Positions 11,432-22,860 of a stretch of DNA of 64,000 bases are shown here, piece by piece. The position numbers and the translations under genes were made by a program. The notes beneath the pieces are model-generated. The model worked only from the letters and a program-made list of their open reading frames with translations, had not been told where the DNA came from and made no database searches. The stretch spans positions 310,001 to 374,000 of the forward strand of contig JAYWVB010000012.1 of the NCBI GenBank assembly GCA_039881045.1. The letters run 5' to 3'. Numbering within the stretch: the first letter of the stretch is position 1; the number at the start of each line of letters is the position of its first letter. This DNA comes from Chaetomium olivaceum. Taxonomy: Eukaryota; Ascomycota; Sordariomycetes; Sordariales; Chaetomiaceae.

Positions 11432-13214
11432 TCAATGGTCGTCGTTCATGAACCGCTGAAGCCAGGGGTTACGGCCCGTGAAGCTCCGGAACTTCTTGCC
11501 AAAGATCCTATCTATCGTTAGCATCACTGGGGCATCTGGATAGCAAATCGCAGCAACTTACCACATAGGGATGGTCAACAATGTGACAAACAGAAACAAC
11601 GACCCCAGAATGGTAAAAACGATCAAGGCCCCCTGTGCCTCCAACCACGAGTTGACAAAGTAGGTCAACCCAAAGGTGAGCAGGTTCCTAGCGTTAATAG
11701 CCACGAGGGCCTCCTCGTTATGGTCCTTGTAGCTGTCCATGATGTAGCCGAACACGCAAGTCGCGGCAAACACCAAGCTCATGTTGGCAAAACCAAAGCA
11801 CAGCACAGGGCCGGTCCAATGGGTCTGGTAGTGGACTGTGGCGCCGAAGCCGTAAAAGCCGACGACCCGAGGACCATGGCGACGGCCATGAGTGGTAGCC
11901 GGAACTCAGGCTCGTAGATACCCTTGTTCTTCTTGGTGAGATGGACGCAGATCCAGTCGTTGAGCGGACCCGACACAACCTCGCCGATGATGGTCATGAT
12001 AAAGGGCGAGAGACTGATCAGGCCGGTCTGGCTGACACTGAAGTTATAAGGCGCTACGTTAAAAAAAATGGCGGCGTTGACGACGGAGAAGACGACAATC
12101 CAGGTGATGACGGTACCTTGAAAGTGTCAGCGGCGGGAGGTAAGAGAGCTAGGGGTATTTGCTGTCTTACCATAAACCAGGAACCCCCACATGACGGCCG
12201 GGTAGAAGAGCATCACCACGGGTCGTGCAAAAGGTTTCCAGCCCGGGGCGCGTGAGTAGCGACCGCTGTAGACGCGCAGAGACTGCAGATACGTTTGCTT
12301 CTTCGGGATCAGGGCCGATTCAGACCCAGCTGACCCTTCTTTCTCATCGCTGACACGGGTAACCTCATGCTCATGCCCAAGCTTCATGTGCCGGACACTG
12401 CCATCCGCACCAGCTTCCGTCTCGCCCGACGGGACGACCGTCACCGCATTCCTCCTGTACGCCGTCTCCGGCACAAGGAAGAACACAGCAAGCATCAGCA
12501 CGCCAAAGAAGATGGCGCACACACCAAACGTCCACTGATATCCGTCCCGCTCAATGATGTACCCGGCCACAAGAGCACCACCACTGATGCCCGTGAGCAG
12601 GAACAAATTCCAGACTGCAATCCTCGTCGCACGCTCATGCACAAAGTACAAATCCCCAATGGTGGACTGCACCAGCACCTCAAACGGCGCCATGCCCAAC
12701 CCTGCCACAATCCGACTCCCCAAAAACGAATCATACCGCTGCACGGTGGCGCCCCAGATACTCGTCGCGAACATGATAACAATCGCCACCAAGTACACCG
12801 GGCGGCGGCCGATAATCTTGGCCAGCGGGTTGGTGATGAAGAGCCCCAAGCCGATACACAGGATCAGCCAGGCGGTCGACTGTGCCAGCACGTCGATCGA
12901 GATGTCAAGGTTCGCCGCGATCTCTAGGAACCCTGGTGACAGCATCGGCCCGTACGCGCCAACCACTGCAGCCGAAAGCCCGCAGATAAAGAGAATTAGT
13001 TCTTTGCGCCATTGCGGCCACTGGGGTCGCTTTGTCAGTACTGCTTGATCGGGGAAGTACGTCAAGTTGGCTGCAGACGTACGTTTAAGGGGTCGTTGGG
13101 GTCGTCGGACGGCTGCGGCACGAGGATGACATCTGCGTACCGCCCAGTTCCGTGCTTGAGCTGCTCGCGGGGGATTTCAGAGTACTCGGGCGGGAGGTCA
13201 TCCTGGTCGGTCAT
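11432..13214 (-). CDS. MFS transporter, DHA1-like drug/polyamine antiporter type
   Basis: Plasma-membrane proton antiporter, about 537 aa. The exons are 13214-13083, 13020-12171, 12116-11562 and 11507-11432. The cytoplasmic N-terminus ends in the fungal DHA1 hallmark DPNDPLNWPQWRK, formed across intron 1. Twelve membrane helices follow, with the loop 2-3 motif GRRPVYLVA and a long charged central loop before PGWKPFARPVVMLFYPAV. Helix 11-12 and the tail (WIFGKKFRSFTGRN) complete the protein. One base is missing near 11858-11870: restoring a G in a GG keeps MVLGSSGFYGFGA open. With that base the four exons give exactly 538 codons, so I read it as a sequence slip in a functional gene. The substrate is unknown. 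Confidence 0.82.
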
Positions 13215-15569
13215 GAAAGCTGGGGGTGGAAGTCATCATCGTCAGCACGCGTCTGCTCGCCCGGGATGGTGTCGTGACTTGGTGGAGAGGCGGGCGGGCG
13301 GTGCGGAGTGCGCCGATCGCAGATCGCAATTCGCAATTGGATCTGCCGGCTGTGGTGCGGAGAGGGCGCGAGCCATGGGATTGGGGTTAAGAATCCGGGG
13401 ACTGCTTACCCGTGCCTGGCACGACTTCCATCTTTTTGCACTCCAGGATTCCGAAAGGCATCGTGGGCGACTGCAATGAGGGAGGGAATCCGGGCAAGTC
13501 CAACGCAGAAACACAAGAGAATGGGGAAAAGGTCTTCGAAGAAGGATCGGGCAATGTCGATCTGTGTGTGGGGGAGACCTTGTTTATGTACGGAACACAG
13601 GAACACAAGACAACCCCATGGTCCCAAGGAAGATGAAGTCCGTGAGGAGAAAGATTGGGTCCCAGAACACCAAACCAACCACACGGTCACTTTGGTGATG
13701 TTGCACGACCGCACTTGTCGGGGTAGCGTCGTTTTGGTTTCTCTTCAGCTTCCCTGGAAGGTCCATTGCGGAGACACTCAGACATGGGCCAGGTCCCGAT
13801 GGCCGGGGTGTTGGGGTTACAAGGAGTTTGGCGACTGAAATGCGCGCCGAGACGCATTAGCTGGACGGCTAAGCCTTTCCAGACGTTGCAACCGTGCCGT
13901 GAGAGGTTGCTCAGGGGCAAGGGTAGCCGGGATTTGAAGGCCGTGGCGAACGATGGATTCATGGAAGATTACCAAGTATCTCACCGAACCATTGACCTTG
14001 GGCGAGGCTCCTGCGTAATTTGCTCACTTTAATGTGTAGGGAACCTTACTGTCGCCGCTTCTGCAGCGCGAGATGGCTACCACAATAAAGAGTTAACCGG
14101 CTGGGTGGTCAGCACTGCACCACACAAGTTCATCGAATCGCACTCGATCGCTCGGTAGTTTGCGTCCGCCAATGGGCAGCCCAGCCACCCAAGAACAACA
14201 AGGGTAAGGGCATCCTCGGAAGTCCCGCGTGGTGGCGCGCGCAGGTGTCAAGGATCTCCGGCTCTCGGCTCTCGGGGTGTTTGGGAGCTGCTGGACCACA
14301 CAAAGTGCACACGGCTATTTCATGCAACGCACCGCATTGGATGCAGATGCCTCGTTTCATCAGCCCATATTTCTGGTTCCCGTGCCCGGCCGAGTCTTCG
14401 AGAAACACTCTCCCGTCGGACGTTGGCATCTCCAGCTTCACCCCGGCCATCCAGTGTCACCGTAAATCCACCCAGAACGAACGCAACCATGGAGCCCGGG
14501 TGGAATCAAGCAGTGGATTGTGTCCACCTGTCCACCACGATAAACTTAGTTTCCGCCGGGACGACCCGTTTCCCCCACGATTTACAGATTAACTGAGATA
14601 TCAGCCCCTGTTGAATGACCCTTTTCATCCCCACTGTTCACTGTTGACGTGCTGATCAAGCGGCGGTCTTGAAGGTTCGCGATCAAGGGCAGTCGAGGGA
14701 GTGATGTGATTGCCCCCGAACGATCGCCTGCCGAGGAAGTCTCGGCAATCCCTTCCACGGACCCTTCCTTGCACTTCCAATAAATCTTCCGTTCAGGGGT
14801 CTGTCTTGGTTCCGGACATTGCGCGGCAACAAGAGAACAGGGGACGAACGGGAGGTTTCCATCGCCAAGAACAAGCGTCCATTCAGACATTCACAATATC
14901 TAGATTCGGCGCCCTTACCTGTCGTGCGAATGAAATATTGTGAATCGAATGTGAGAGAGCGTAGGTATGTACACGGCGAACTTAGACTTATATTCAATCA
15001 GTAGAATTCTGACCAGTTCCAGTAACATCAACCCATTATCACCCAGTATACCTGCGTACGGGAGACATGGGCAATCCCTGTCTGTTTAAGAATCGCCCGA
15101 TCCAGTGGGCTTAGAAACTCGGATTCACCGCTAGGAAGCTAGATCATTACATAGGCTCATACCGGCGTCCCCTTCTTCCCCCCCTTTCCATCACCTGCAC
15201 ACATGTTGAGCCTGAGCCGCCTCGTCAGATTCACCTAGATGACGCTTGTTGGTCAGGATTGGTCTTGCTAGGAACATTGACTTCAGGGTGGCAGCCACGG
15301 CTTGGTGGTGTACTCGGACTATCCTGGACGTTTGGGTGGTCAGGCCATTGGGGCATTTCTGATCAAAGAGACGAGACTCAATGGCTTTGGCTTCGTTCTG
15401 AACCGGTTGTGCTAAGTTTGTCCAAGTATTTAGCAGAGTCGGTAAGTTCCTCCAACCAAAGGCAAAAGGAACTTTCGGGAACTTGGTTGAAGTCCCTCCA
15501 GGCAAAAGCGGCCCCTTCATTCCTGGAAATTTCTAACAAGTCGCCAAATCATCATGTCACAACATCTGC
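13215..15569. other. Long spacer; one weak cysteine-rich open frame
   Basis: This is 2.35 kb without a gene I can defend. On the minus strand 14450-14130 there is an open frame with two CxxC pairs (ICIQCGALHEIAVCTLC), which could be a zinc-ribbon fragment, but it has no clear ends or neighbours. Everything else looks non-coding. Confidence 0.45.
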
Positions 15570-18500
15570 TTAACAAACTTCGTACCAACTTACTAGGCAC
15601 CCCCAGCAGAGCCACCACCCTCCCTTTCCCCCACCCCAATCCAAACACCTCCCCGTAACCCCCCCGGCATCACACATCCCCCTAAACACACCCCCCCTTT
15701 CCCACAACTCCCTCGGCGCCCCCAACTCCACAATCCGACCCTGATCCATCACACACACTCGATCATACCTCACCACCGTCCTCAGCCGGTGCGCAATCGC
15801 AATCAGCGTCTTGCCGCGCAGCAGCCCGCCCGCTAGTGTGGCCTGCACCCGCGCGTCGGTGGCCGGGTCGACGCTGCTCGTTCCTTCGTCGACCATCACG
15901 ATGCGTGTGTTGCGAAGGAGGGCGCGCGCGAGGGCGAGGAGCTGCCGCTGGCCGAGCGAGAGGTTGAGGCCTTCTTCCGATATGGGGGCGTCGAGTGTGA
16001 TGCGGGTGGAGGAGGGGGAGGCGTGGTTCCTGTCGTTTTGGTCGTCGTTGTCCGAGTCCGGGTCGGAGTCGTCGTTCGTTTCTTCCTTGATGTTATTGGA
16101 CGCCTGTGAAGGAAGGGGTGGGCTTGACGCAGGGCATCCCAGAGCTCGAGGTCGGTGTGCTTGTTGAAGGGGTCGATGTTGGAACGGATGGTGCCTGGAA
16201 GAGGGTCGGTTCCTGTGGGATGATGGCAAGCTGCTCACGGAGCTCGTGCAGGCCGACGCGGCTGATATCGACGCCGTCGATTAGGATACGCCCGCCCGCA
16301 AGCTCGGTAAGCCGGAACAGGGTAGATAAGATGGTACTCTTGCCAACCCCAGTGCGTCCAACGATGCCTATCCGCTCACCGGTGTGGATTTGTAGAGAGA
16401 AGTTGTCGATGACGAGGGGTAGCTCTGGGCGGTACCGCATTTGTACCGCTTCATACACGATTTCTCCCCTCTTGGGCCATGAGGTGCGCACCCGCGGCTC
16501 GCACACCAATGCCGCCTCTTGGTCAAGCGAAGATGTATATTGGTAGAGGCGTTCGGTGCTGCACATGGAGTTGTCGAGTTCGGCGAGGTACTTTACGGTG
16601 ATCTGGATAATACCGGCGACGCTCAAGCTATAACTGAGAACAAGGCCGGCAATGCTGTGGCGACACGGACAGACTGTTGGTAACGACGAGCACACCGGTG
16701 GCAAGAGTCAGCAAGCTTCCGATATTGTCGAGGCGAACGGACAACCAGCGCTGGCTGGCAAAAGTCAAGAAATAGGCGCCGTCCATGTCGTCAAGAGCTT
16801 TATGAACGACGCTGGTAAACTGACGCTCGCGACCGTAGGCGCAGATGCAAGCAGTGCCCATGAGGGCCTCGCTGAAGCGCGCAAACACGGCCCCGTCTAG
16901 GATGGCGTGGGTGGCATTTGAGTTCCCTTGCGCTGCGTCGGTAGTATGAGACGCAGAGCACGAGCGCGACAGTGCAGACCAGGAGAGCCACGGCAAACTG
17001 GAGATTACCGGAGGGTTAACTGGTGGATTCGGCTCGGATAGCTTGCGATGGAACAACGTACGTAGTAGAAGTATGCTATGATAAGACCAAAGACGCCAAG
17101 AAGCGTGCTCAGAACGATGAGGTACTTGAATATGCTCCCAGACGCGCGCATTCACGCAACATAGACAGACCAGGGCACGCTGTTGATAACCTTGACGTCC
17201 TCTTGCATGAGCTGCGGCTGAGTTTCCGTTCCAGTTTCCTTCCCTTCTCCTGCGATGCCTTTGGCTGGCCCGTCCAAGACCGGCTGGCTTCGGGAAGGTT
17301 GTTCCTGCTCCCCTTCCTCCTTCTCCTGCTGAGGCCCCGTGGCGACGAGCAGCTTGGCAAGAGCAGGATTAGTATCCATCAAGTGCTCATACGTGCCAAT
17401 AGCTGTGATGCGGCCATCAACCATCCAGACAATCCTGTCACAACGCGAGATCAAGTGCAGCTGGTGCGTTGCCAGAATCCTGCACCTGTTTTGGAGCAGC
17501 CCACAAATGGCCTCGTTAAAGATGTGCGAGCCGACATGTGCATCGACGGCTGAGAGCGGATCGTCGAGGAGCACGATGCCGGCATCCGAGTAGATTGCCC
17601 GTGCGATGTTTATGCGTTGCTTCTGTCCACCGGATAACGTGATGCCCCTCTCGCCGATCTCAGTGAGATCTCCGCCTGAAGGGCCGCGAAGTCTGGTAGG
17701 AGCGCGCAAGCCCTGACAACCTCGCCGTAGCGCTGGGGGCCGTAGGGCTTGCCGAACAGGATGTTGTCACGGATGGTGGCGTTCTGGATCCAAGAATGTT
17801 GCGGACAGTAGGCTCGATCTGCCGAGAAACGCCTGCTACCTTCGGTTTGTCGCATCTCGCTTGCAAGCGCACTGAGGAATGATGTCTTGCCGCATCCCAC
17901 ACTTCCGATCGCCCCGATCAGTTCGTCCCTGCCGGCTTGGAAAGTGATGTTTTCTAATTGGAATGGTGCTTTGTTCTCCATCTCTGGTGTCATTGGTGTT
18001 GGATTCGCCACACGTAACTGTTGAAAAGTCATGGCACCGGAAACGGTCATGACACCGGAAACGGTCATGACACCGGAAACGGTCATGACACCCGGAAACT
18101 GACAAGACAAAGGAGAGATTTAGGATAAAGCCACTCGCTCTGAAGAACTCTGAGAAAGGGGGGGGACAGACAGAACAATCGATCAATTCTTTCTCCCCAT
18201 CTTTCCATCTGAATGCCGTTTCCAACAATTGGATTGCTCGTCTGCAATTCCACGGCCGCCTTTTCCTTGCCTGCAGATGGTTGGTAATCATTCCGTCTAA
18301 ATAGGCACGACAACAAGCCCCCTTTCCTTGCAGTTTGTACTGGAGACTTTGAGGAAGACTCTTCTGATGCTCCCGTTACCTCTTCCCATGTAAATGTTGC
18401 GTCGACGTCCAGTTGCACCGCATACCCGAGCTCAGGTTCCGGCACTGGTGGCGCCGAGGCCTCCTCGGCAAGCAAGAAGTCCTCGATCCGCCTGAGCGCC

Positions 18501-19883
18501 GTATATGCGTCAATGGTATAGCCGATGGCGACAGGCAGCCAGTTCATGGGCGTTCACAGACCGTTGAATAGGGCTAGGGACGAAAAGATGGTTGCAGGTT
18601 CCAGGTCGTGCGAGGTAACCGAGTAGACGATGAAGGCCGTCATATTGGAAAAGATGGGTAACGCCATGGAGACGGCACCTATTGCGCTTTTGGTGGCATG
18701 CCACGCCTGCAGCACCTTTGTCTCGTCCGCTCGGATGGGCTTGAGGCGTTGCAGAAAAAAGACTCCAAGCCAAAATATTTAACGAAACGGATGCCCTGGA
18801 GCATCTCTTGCGTTAAGCCGACGCGACGGTCCGTAATCTGGTTGATGGCTGCGCGCCCCTTGGTCATGGGTCCCATCATTTTGGTTAAAATATAAAGGCC
18901 GCAAACCAACACAGCCACGCCTGCCAAAGAACTGTAGCCCAGATTAACAAGAAGAAGCGCCACGGTCAGGACTATTTGTAGAGGTGAGGTCCAGATCAGG
19001 TGCAGGACGCCACAGGCTTGCGCGACACGCGCGGTGTCTGTTGCGATGAGGTTCATGATACGCCCATTGGACCAACCTTCAGCTTCGACCTTGCCCTTGT
19101 TGGTCTCCTGCTCCCTTACCGCACTACGGCGACCAGCCTTTGCCCTTAGAGAAAGCCTCAGAGATTTCTCGAAGGCGAGCGCAATAATGGCACTGCGACC
19201 TGCGCCGCCCATCATCATGCCACGGTAGTAAAAATGGCTTAGTGCAAAGCTTTGAATGACCTGCATCGCGAAGATGCCGATCACGTATCCCATACCCTCG
19301 GACACCGGCGGAGTTGCATGCTGACCGTGAAGGCCTGCGTTGTACGTATCCCTTGCGTAGGCAATGAGATAGCGCAGCATGAAGGGTGCCATGACCTCGG
19401 TGAGCGCAGTGAGTAGCTGGCAGATTCCTCCACTTGAAGGCGTCGTAAAAGGCCCACGCGGGGGAAGCGCCGGATCGAAGCGACTCGGTATTTGAAGGCC
19501 TTGTCAAGCTTTTCATGCAACGCTGCAGCGCCTCGCGCCTCTGGAACGAGCCAAACATCGTTGCGCTCCAGCGGCCGTCTGTAACCCGTCTGTGAGATGG
19601 ATAGTGTACGTGATTAGCGTCCAAGTGGAAAGTGATATCAGTCACACAGGAAGCGTCGTCATACAGTCATCAAAGGACTGAGTCAGGCAAAGCTCAACAA
19701 CGACCACGGACCAGCATCTTGTTCTCGAGAGACACGGCGCTCCACTGTGACCTCCTGTACTTTGCCTCGCCGAAGCGGGTTCAGTTTTTGCAAGATGCTC
19801 ATTCTGGCGGTGGCATGCAAAAGCGGTAAATCGTTGACAGGAAGAGGTGGATGTCTAAAACGTTCCAGAATGTCTCGGAACAA
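15570..19883 (-). pseudogene. Decayed ABCC/MRP-type full ABC transporter
   Basis: The remains of a plasma-membrane or vacuolar export pump (TMD1-NBD1-TMD2-NBD2) without an N-terminal TMD0 extension. The start region (KLNPLRRGKV, ERRVSRE) is that of YOR1-like fungal MRPs. TMD1 spans 19400-18680, with hallmark ITDRRVGLTQEMLQGIRFVK. NBD1 has Walker A GSVGCGKTS, signature LSGGQKQR and Walker B IVLLDDP. NBD2 has GRTGVGKST, LSLGQRQLL and IVMVDEGTSSVD. The reading breaks in many places: in-frame TGA at 19683-19685, 18554-18556 and 17152-17154 (the first and third fit TGG to TGA), and frame changes near 19480-19440, 18757, 17690, 16905, 16670, 16195 and 16120. Some slips may be sequence errors, but the stops suggest a dead gene. 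Confidence 0.85.
18030..18101. repeat. Four tandem 18-bp units inside the ABC transporter relic
   Basis: The unit CATGACACCGGAAACGGT is present three times with at most one change (18030-18047, 18048-18065, 18066-18083), followed by a diverged fourth copy to 18101. On the gene strand it repeats the six-residue block VMTVSG just after a likely 3' splice site and before NBD1. The unit length is a multiple of three, so copy-number change would keep frame. Confidence 0.9.
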
Positions 19884-21233
19884 GAAAGGTTAAGGGGACC
19901 TGCAAGTTAGCATTGCGCCCAACCCAGCTATCTACTGAGTAATCTGCACGCCATCAGGTCATGTTTGCTTCATCGACAAAATGGCGTGCGGCGCACAGAG
20001 GCCGCATTTCTCGCGTTAAGACAAATCGGATGCATTCCGTGGCCAGGAAGAGCGTTCCGCGTGCTGCCGATGATGGGAATATGTACGGAAATACCATGAC
20101 TCCCGTATCATTCCTCGCCTCCTTCCGTTTACAGGAGAGTCCTGTCGGTTCTTTGTGGGACCTGTACAGTATTAGACTGTAGGGTAATATCCACGAGGCG
20201 GTTGAGGAGCGGGGTTGTCTACGTTGTCTCCTGATTGTATTGAAGGAGTCACCTTAAGGGATTAGAGGGAGTCACAAACCGTTGACTTCAACCGTGGTCG
20301 GGTGGTTTGCTAGGCACTTTGAGGTGAGTCTACCGAATCACGCCCATCGACTCGCTCCTCGCTTTCCTTTGAACGCGGGATCATCTTCAAACTCAGACTG
20401 TTTGAACGTTCCCCCCGTTGCGCCAACCCCCAGTTTCCGCGTACGGTTGCTAAAGCCCTCCGAGCTGACCAAATGCAAGATTCACTTCCTAGGTTAGAAG
20501 GTGGGGGCCGAAAGCTCGCGTTATCGGTGGTCGCAGCCATTCAGTTACCGTCAAATAGACTCACTTTCGGTGTGTTTGCCTTCCACTGCGGTCTCGAAGC
20601 ATCAACCTCAGCCAAGAAAATTCCGGGAACGAGCTCATGTACCCCGGCCGATACATGGGGCCGCGCGGCGCCTGGCGTCATTGATGGAAGTTATTGGTTA
20701 ATTATATATGCAGTTGGTGAGGTAAAGTACTCGAGTAATGTTACGCCCAGATCAGAGTGGCAAGAGTGGTAATCAATCCTGAACCAGCATGGACGCCGAG
20801 GACGAGCCGTTGGTCCGTTATCATGACGTGCCGGGTCCATGGAGTCGGACAGCTGTTGTCACCAATAGATCATTTTCTTTGTCCAATTCAATTTGGAGAC
20901 CACGTATCAGCCACGGCATGTATCTAAGCATATCAGGAAGGTTCCAGGTACTTCCAGGCAGCTGCAAACAAGAACTTGGCTCCGAAGCCTTCATTGACTT
21001 ACATACTGTAACCCCAATGTCACGGTGACTCACACTACCTAAGGTAACCGAACCTGTCAGTAATACGCGTAGGACGTATTCAACGTCTCCACTACAAATC
21101 ACAACTTCCCACTTGTCTTCGTTAAAGGCCCTCATTGAAGTACCCAACCATTTACAGGCACTTTTCTTTTCGGCGCCATCTGGCAACCAAACTTTCAACA
21201 GCTATACTAGGTAATTACCTAGGTAGTCAAGTG
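19884..21233. other. Spacer, no gene supported
   Basis: 1.35 kb between the ABC transporter relic and a weak hypothetical gene. Open frames on both strands are short and lack domains or splice-consistent extensions. I recognise no RNA gene or regulatory motif. Confidence 0.5.
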
Positions 21234-21728
21234 CCCGATATGGCAACTTCGCAAGAGCAATACATTACCGATCCTGCTCAGGTGCAAGAGTCCAATCTTT
21301 TCGAACAACCGTCCAACTCCAGTCTACCGGATGGCACTGTTAACACCAAGGAAACGGCAACACAGCACACAATGCCGCCGCTAAGACTCGCTCTCCTCCA
21401 ACCGCTGGCTTACCCGGTCATGTTCGCCGCTTGCCGCAACCCTGCCCAAGAATCAACCCACCGTTCCGACGGCCGCAAAGCCATCGACCACGAGTATCTC
21501 GATATCTCGGCCCTGGACAAGGCCTGGCGCCATGCCCTATCCAAGGCGCCTCCAGTTTCACAGATCACCTTTGACCTGCGTCTTCCCAAGCCGGTCGACG
21601 ATGGTGAAGCTCCAGTCCGCCAGGACAACTCAGCCGGGTTGGACGTCCTATTTGTCTTCCAGTCGTTCACAATCAAATTCAAATACCATCGGCGCAGTGG
21701 AATAATATGGCAATGTGTGTCCCATTGA
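21234..21728 (+). CDS. Hypothetical small protein, weakly supported
   Basis: An open frame of 164 aa starting MATSQEQYITDPAQVQESN. The first 130 residues have protein-like composition (PPLRLALLQPLAYPVMF, then DHEYLDISALDKAWRHAL), while the last 30 look like read-through, so a missed intron or a false gene is possible. An in-frame Met lies upstream at 21135. No family is recognised and there is no signal peptide or membrane segment. Confidence 0.3.
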   Translation, partial: PDMATSQEQYITDPAQVQESNLFEQPSNSSLPDGTVNTKETATQHTMPPLRLALLQPLAYPVMFAACRNPAQESTHRSDGRKAIDHEYLDISALDKAWRHALSKAPPVSQITFDLRLPKPVDDGEAPVRQDNSAGLDVLFVFQSFTIKFKYHRRSGIIWQCVSH

Positions 21729-22491
21729 TAGATAGAGCCTTCCTCCCAGTTGGCTTTGTTGTAGCCGAATACCATGCACAACCAGACAGAGCTGTCCTGT
21801 CGTAAAAGGGATAATACCCGCAATTCTAAAAGAAAAAAAGAAAAAACCATAACTCGGCTCATGGTGGGTTGACCAAACCCACAAACCCTGCGCCCAACCG
21901 TTCCATGGTCGATGTGATGCCCGGGATATATGCCCAACAAGAAAGAGACCCAGTGACATCGAGTCGAACATGTAAAGCCAAGATGGTATCATGCAACAAA
22001 CGACAAGGATAAAAGCCAAATGCAGCCCGATAAGAGAAGGGAGTAGCAGCCCGGCAATGCAAGTGATGTTGTTTGCCTTCCCAGAACCGACGAATGCAAG
22101 AGAAAAAAGAAATTAAGTGGCCGCCAAAAAGTGGATGGATGTGATGGTGGCGGAAGGATGGATTGGGCTAGACGAGAATGAAGCGAAGGTATCCGATAAA
22201 CGCCGAAAGGCCCAAAAGGAATACCGAAAACAGATGCGTTGATGCCGTGTAACCCGTCGCGACGTGGTTCCGGCTGATGGGTGGGACGCCACTGGCAGCG
22301 CGATCTCAGCCGGGCCTAAGTGATGGTGCCACCAAGGCTTTCCTTTGGAGGGTGTCTCATTGGCGACGATGACGGCTGACATCAGCCATCCAGCCTTCGT
22401 TGATATTGGTGGTGGCGATTGACCAGAAGGTGAGACGTGTCCGGTTGTGCGGGCACGTCACGTGATGATCCGGATTGAGAGACGGGGCCGA
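21729..22491. other. Spacer
   Basis: 0.76 kb between two hypothetical genes. It contains an A-rich patch at about 21828-21850 and no convincing coding sequence. Confidence 0.5.
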
Positions 22492-22860
22492 TCACTTTGA
22501 CTCGGTGGACTTCTTACTGTGGTGGCGGCGATGGTGGTGTTGGAGTTGATGTTGATGCTGTGGCTGCTGGTGCGATTGTTGGTGGTGGTGGTGGCTGTCG
22601 CCGCGCGATCGCTCGCGCGGCCGTCCCCTCGGCTCCTCTTCGTTCATGGCTGAGCTCAGCATCCTCCGGTCCTCCTCGTACCATGCGCACAGCGGCTTGC
22701 CCCCGAACATTAGGTCGTCATCATCAATGACGGTAGCCATCATCCATAGCTGGTTAGCCAAGTCGATCTCGTCGGCAGCCGCATCGGGGATGTAGAGATT
22801 TTGCACAACCATGCGCGGCTGCGGCGTGTGGTTTGGTGAGGAGCTCTCGGACGAAGACAT
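22492..22860 (-). CDS. Hypothetical protein with His/Gln-rich tail
   Basis: A single-exon frame of 122 aa, starting MSSSESSSPNHTPQP. The central part (NLYIPDAAADEIDLANQLW, then DDDLMFGGKPLCAWYEE) is well ordered and looks conserved in type. The C-terminal third is a charged, low-complexity tail of Arg, His and Gln (HHHHQQSHQQ) ending KKSTESK. I do not recognise the family; a nuclear or RNA-associated role would be a guess from composition. An in-frame extension runs upstream to 23121 but has no coding character, so the start at 22860 is preferred. Confidence 0.6.
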   Translation of the reverse strand: MSSSESSSPNHTPQPRMVVQNLYIPDAAADEIDLANQLWMMATVIDDDDLMFGGKPLCAWYEEDRRMLSSAMNEEEPRGRPRERSRGDSHHHHQQSHQQPQHQHQLQHHHRRHHSKKSTESK

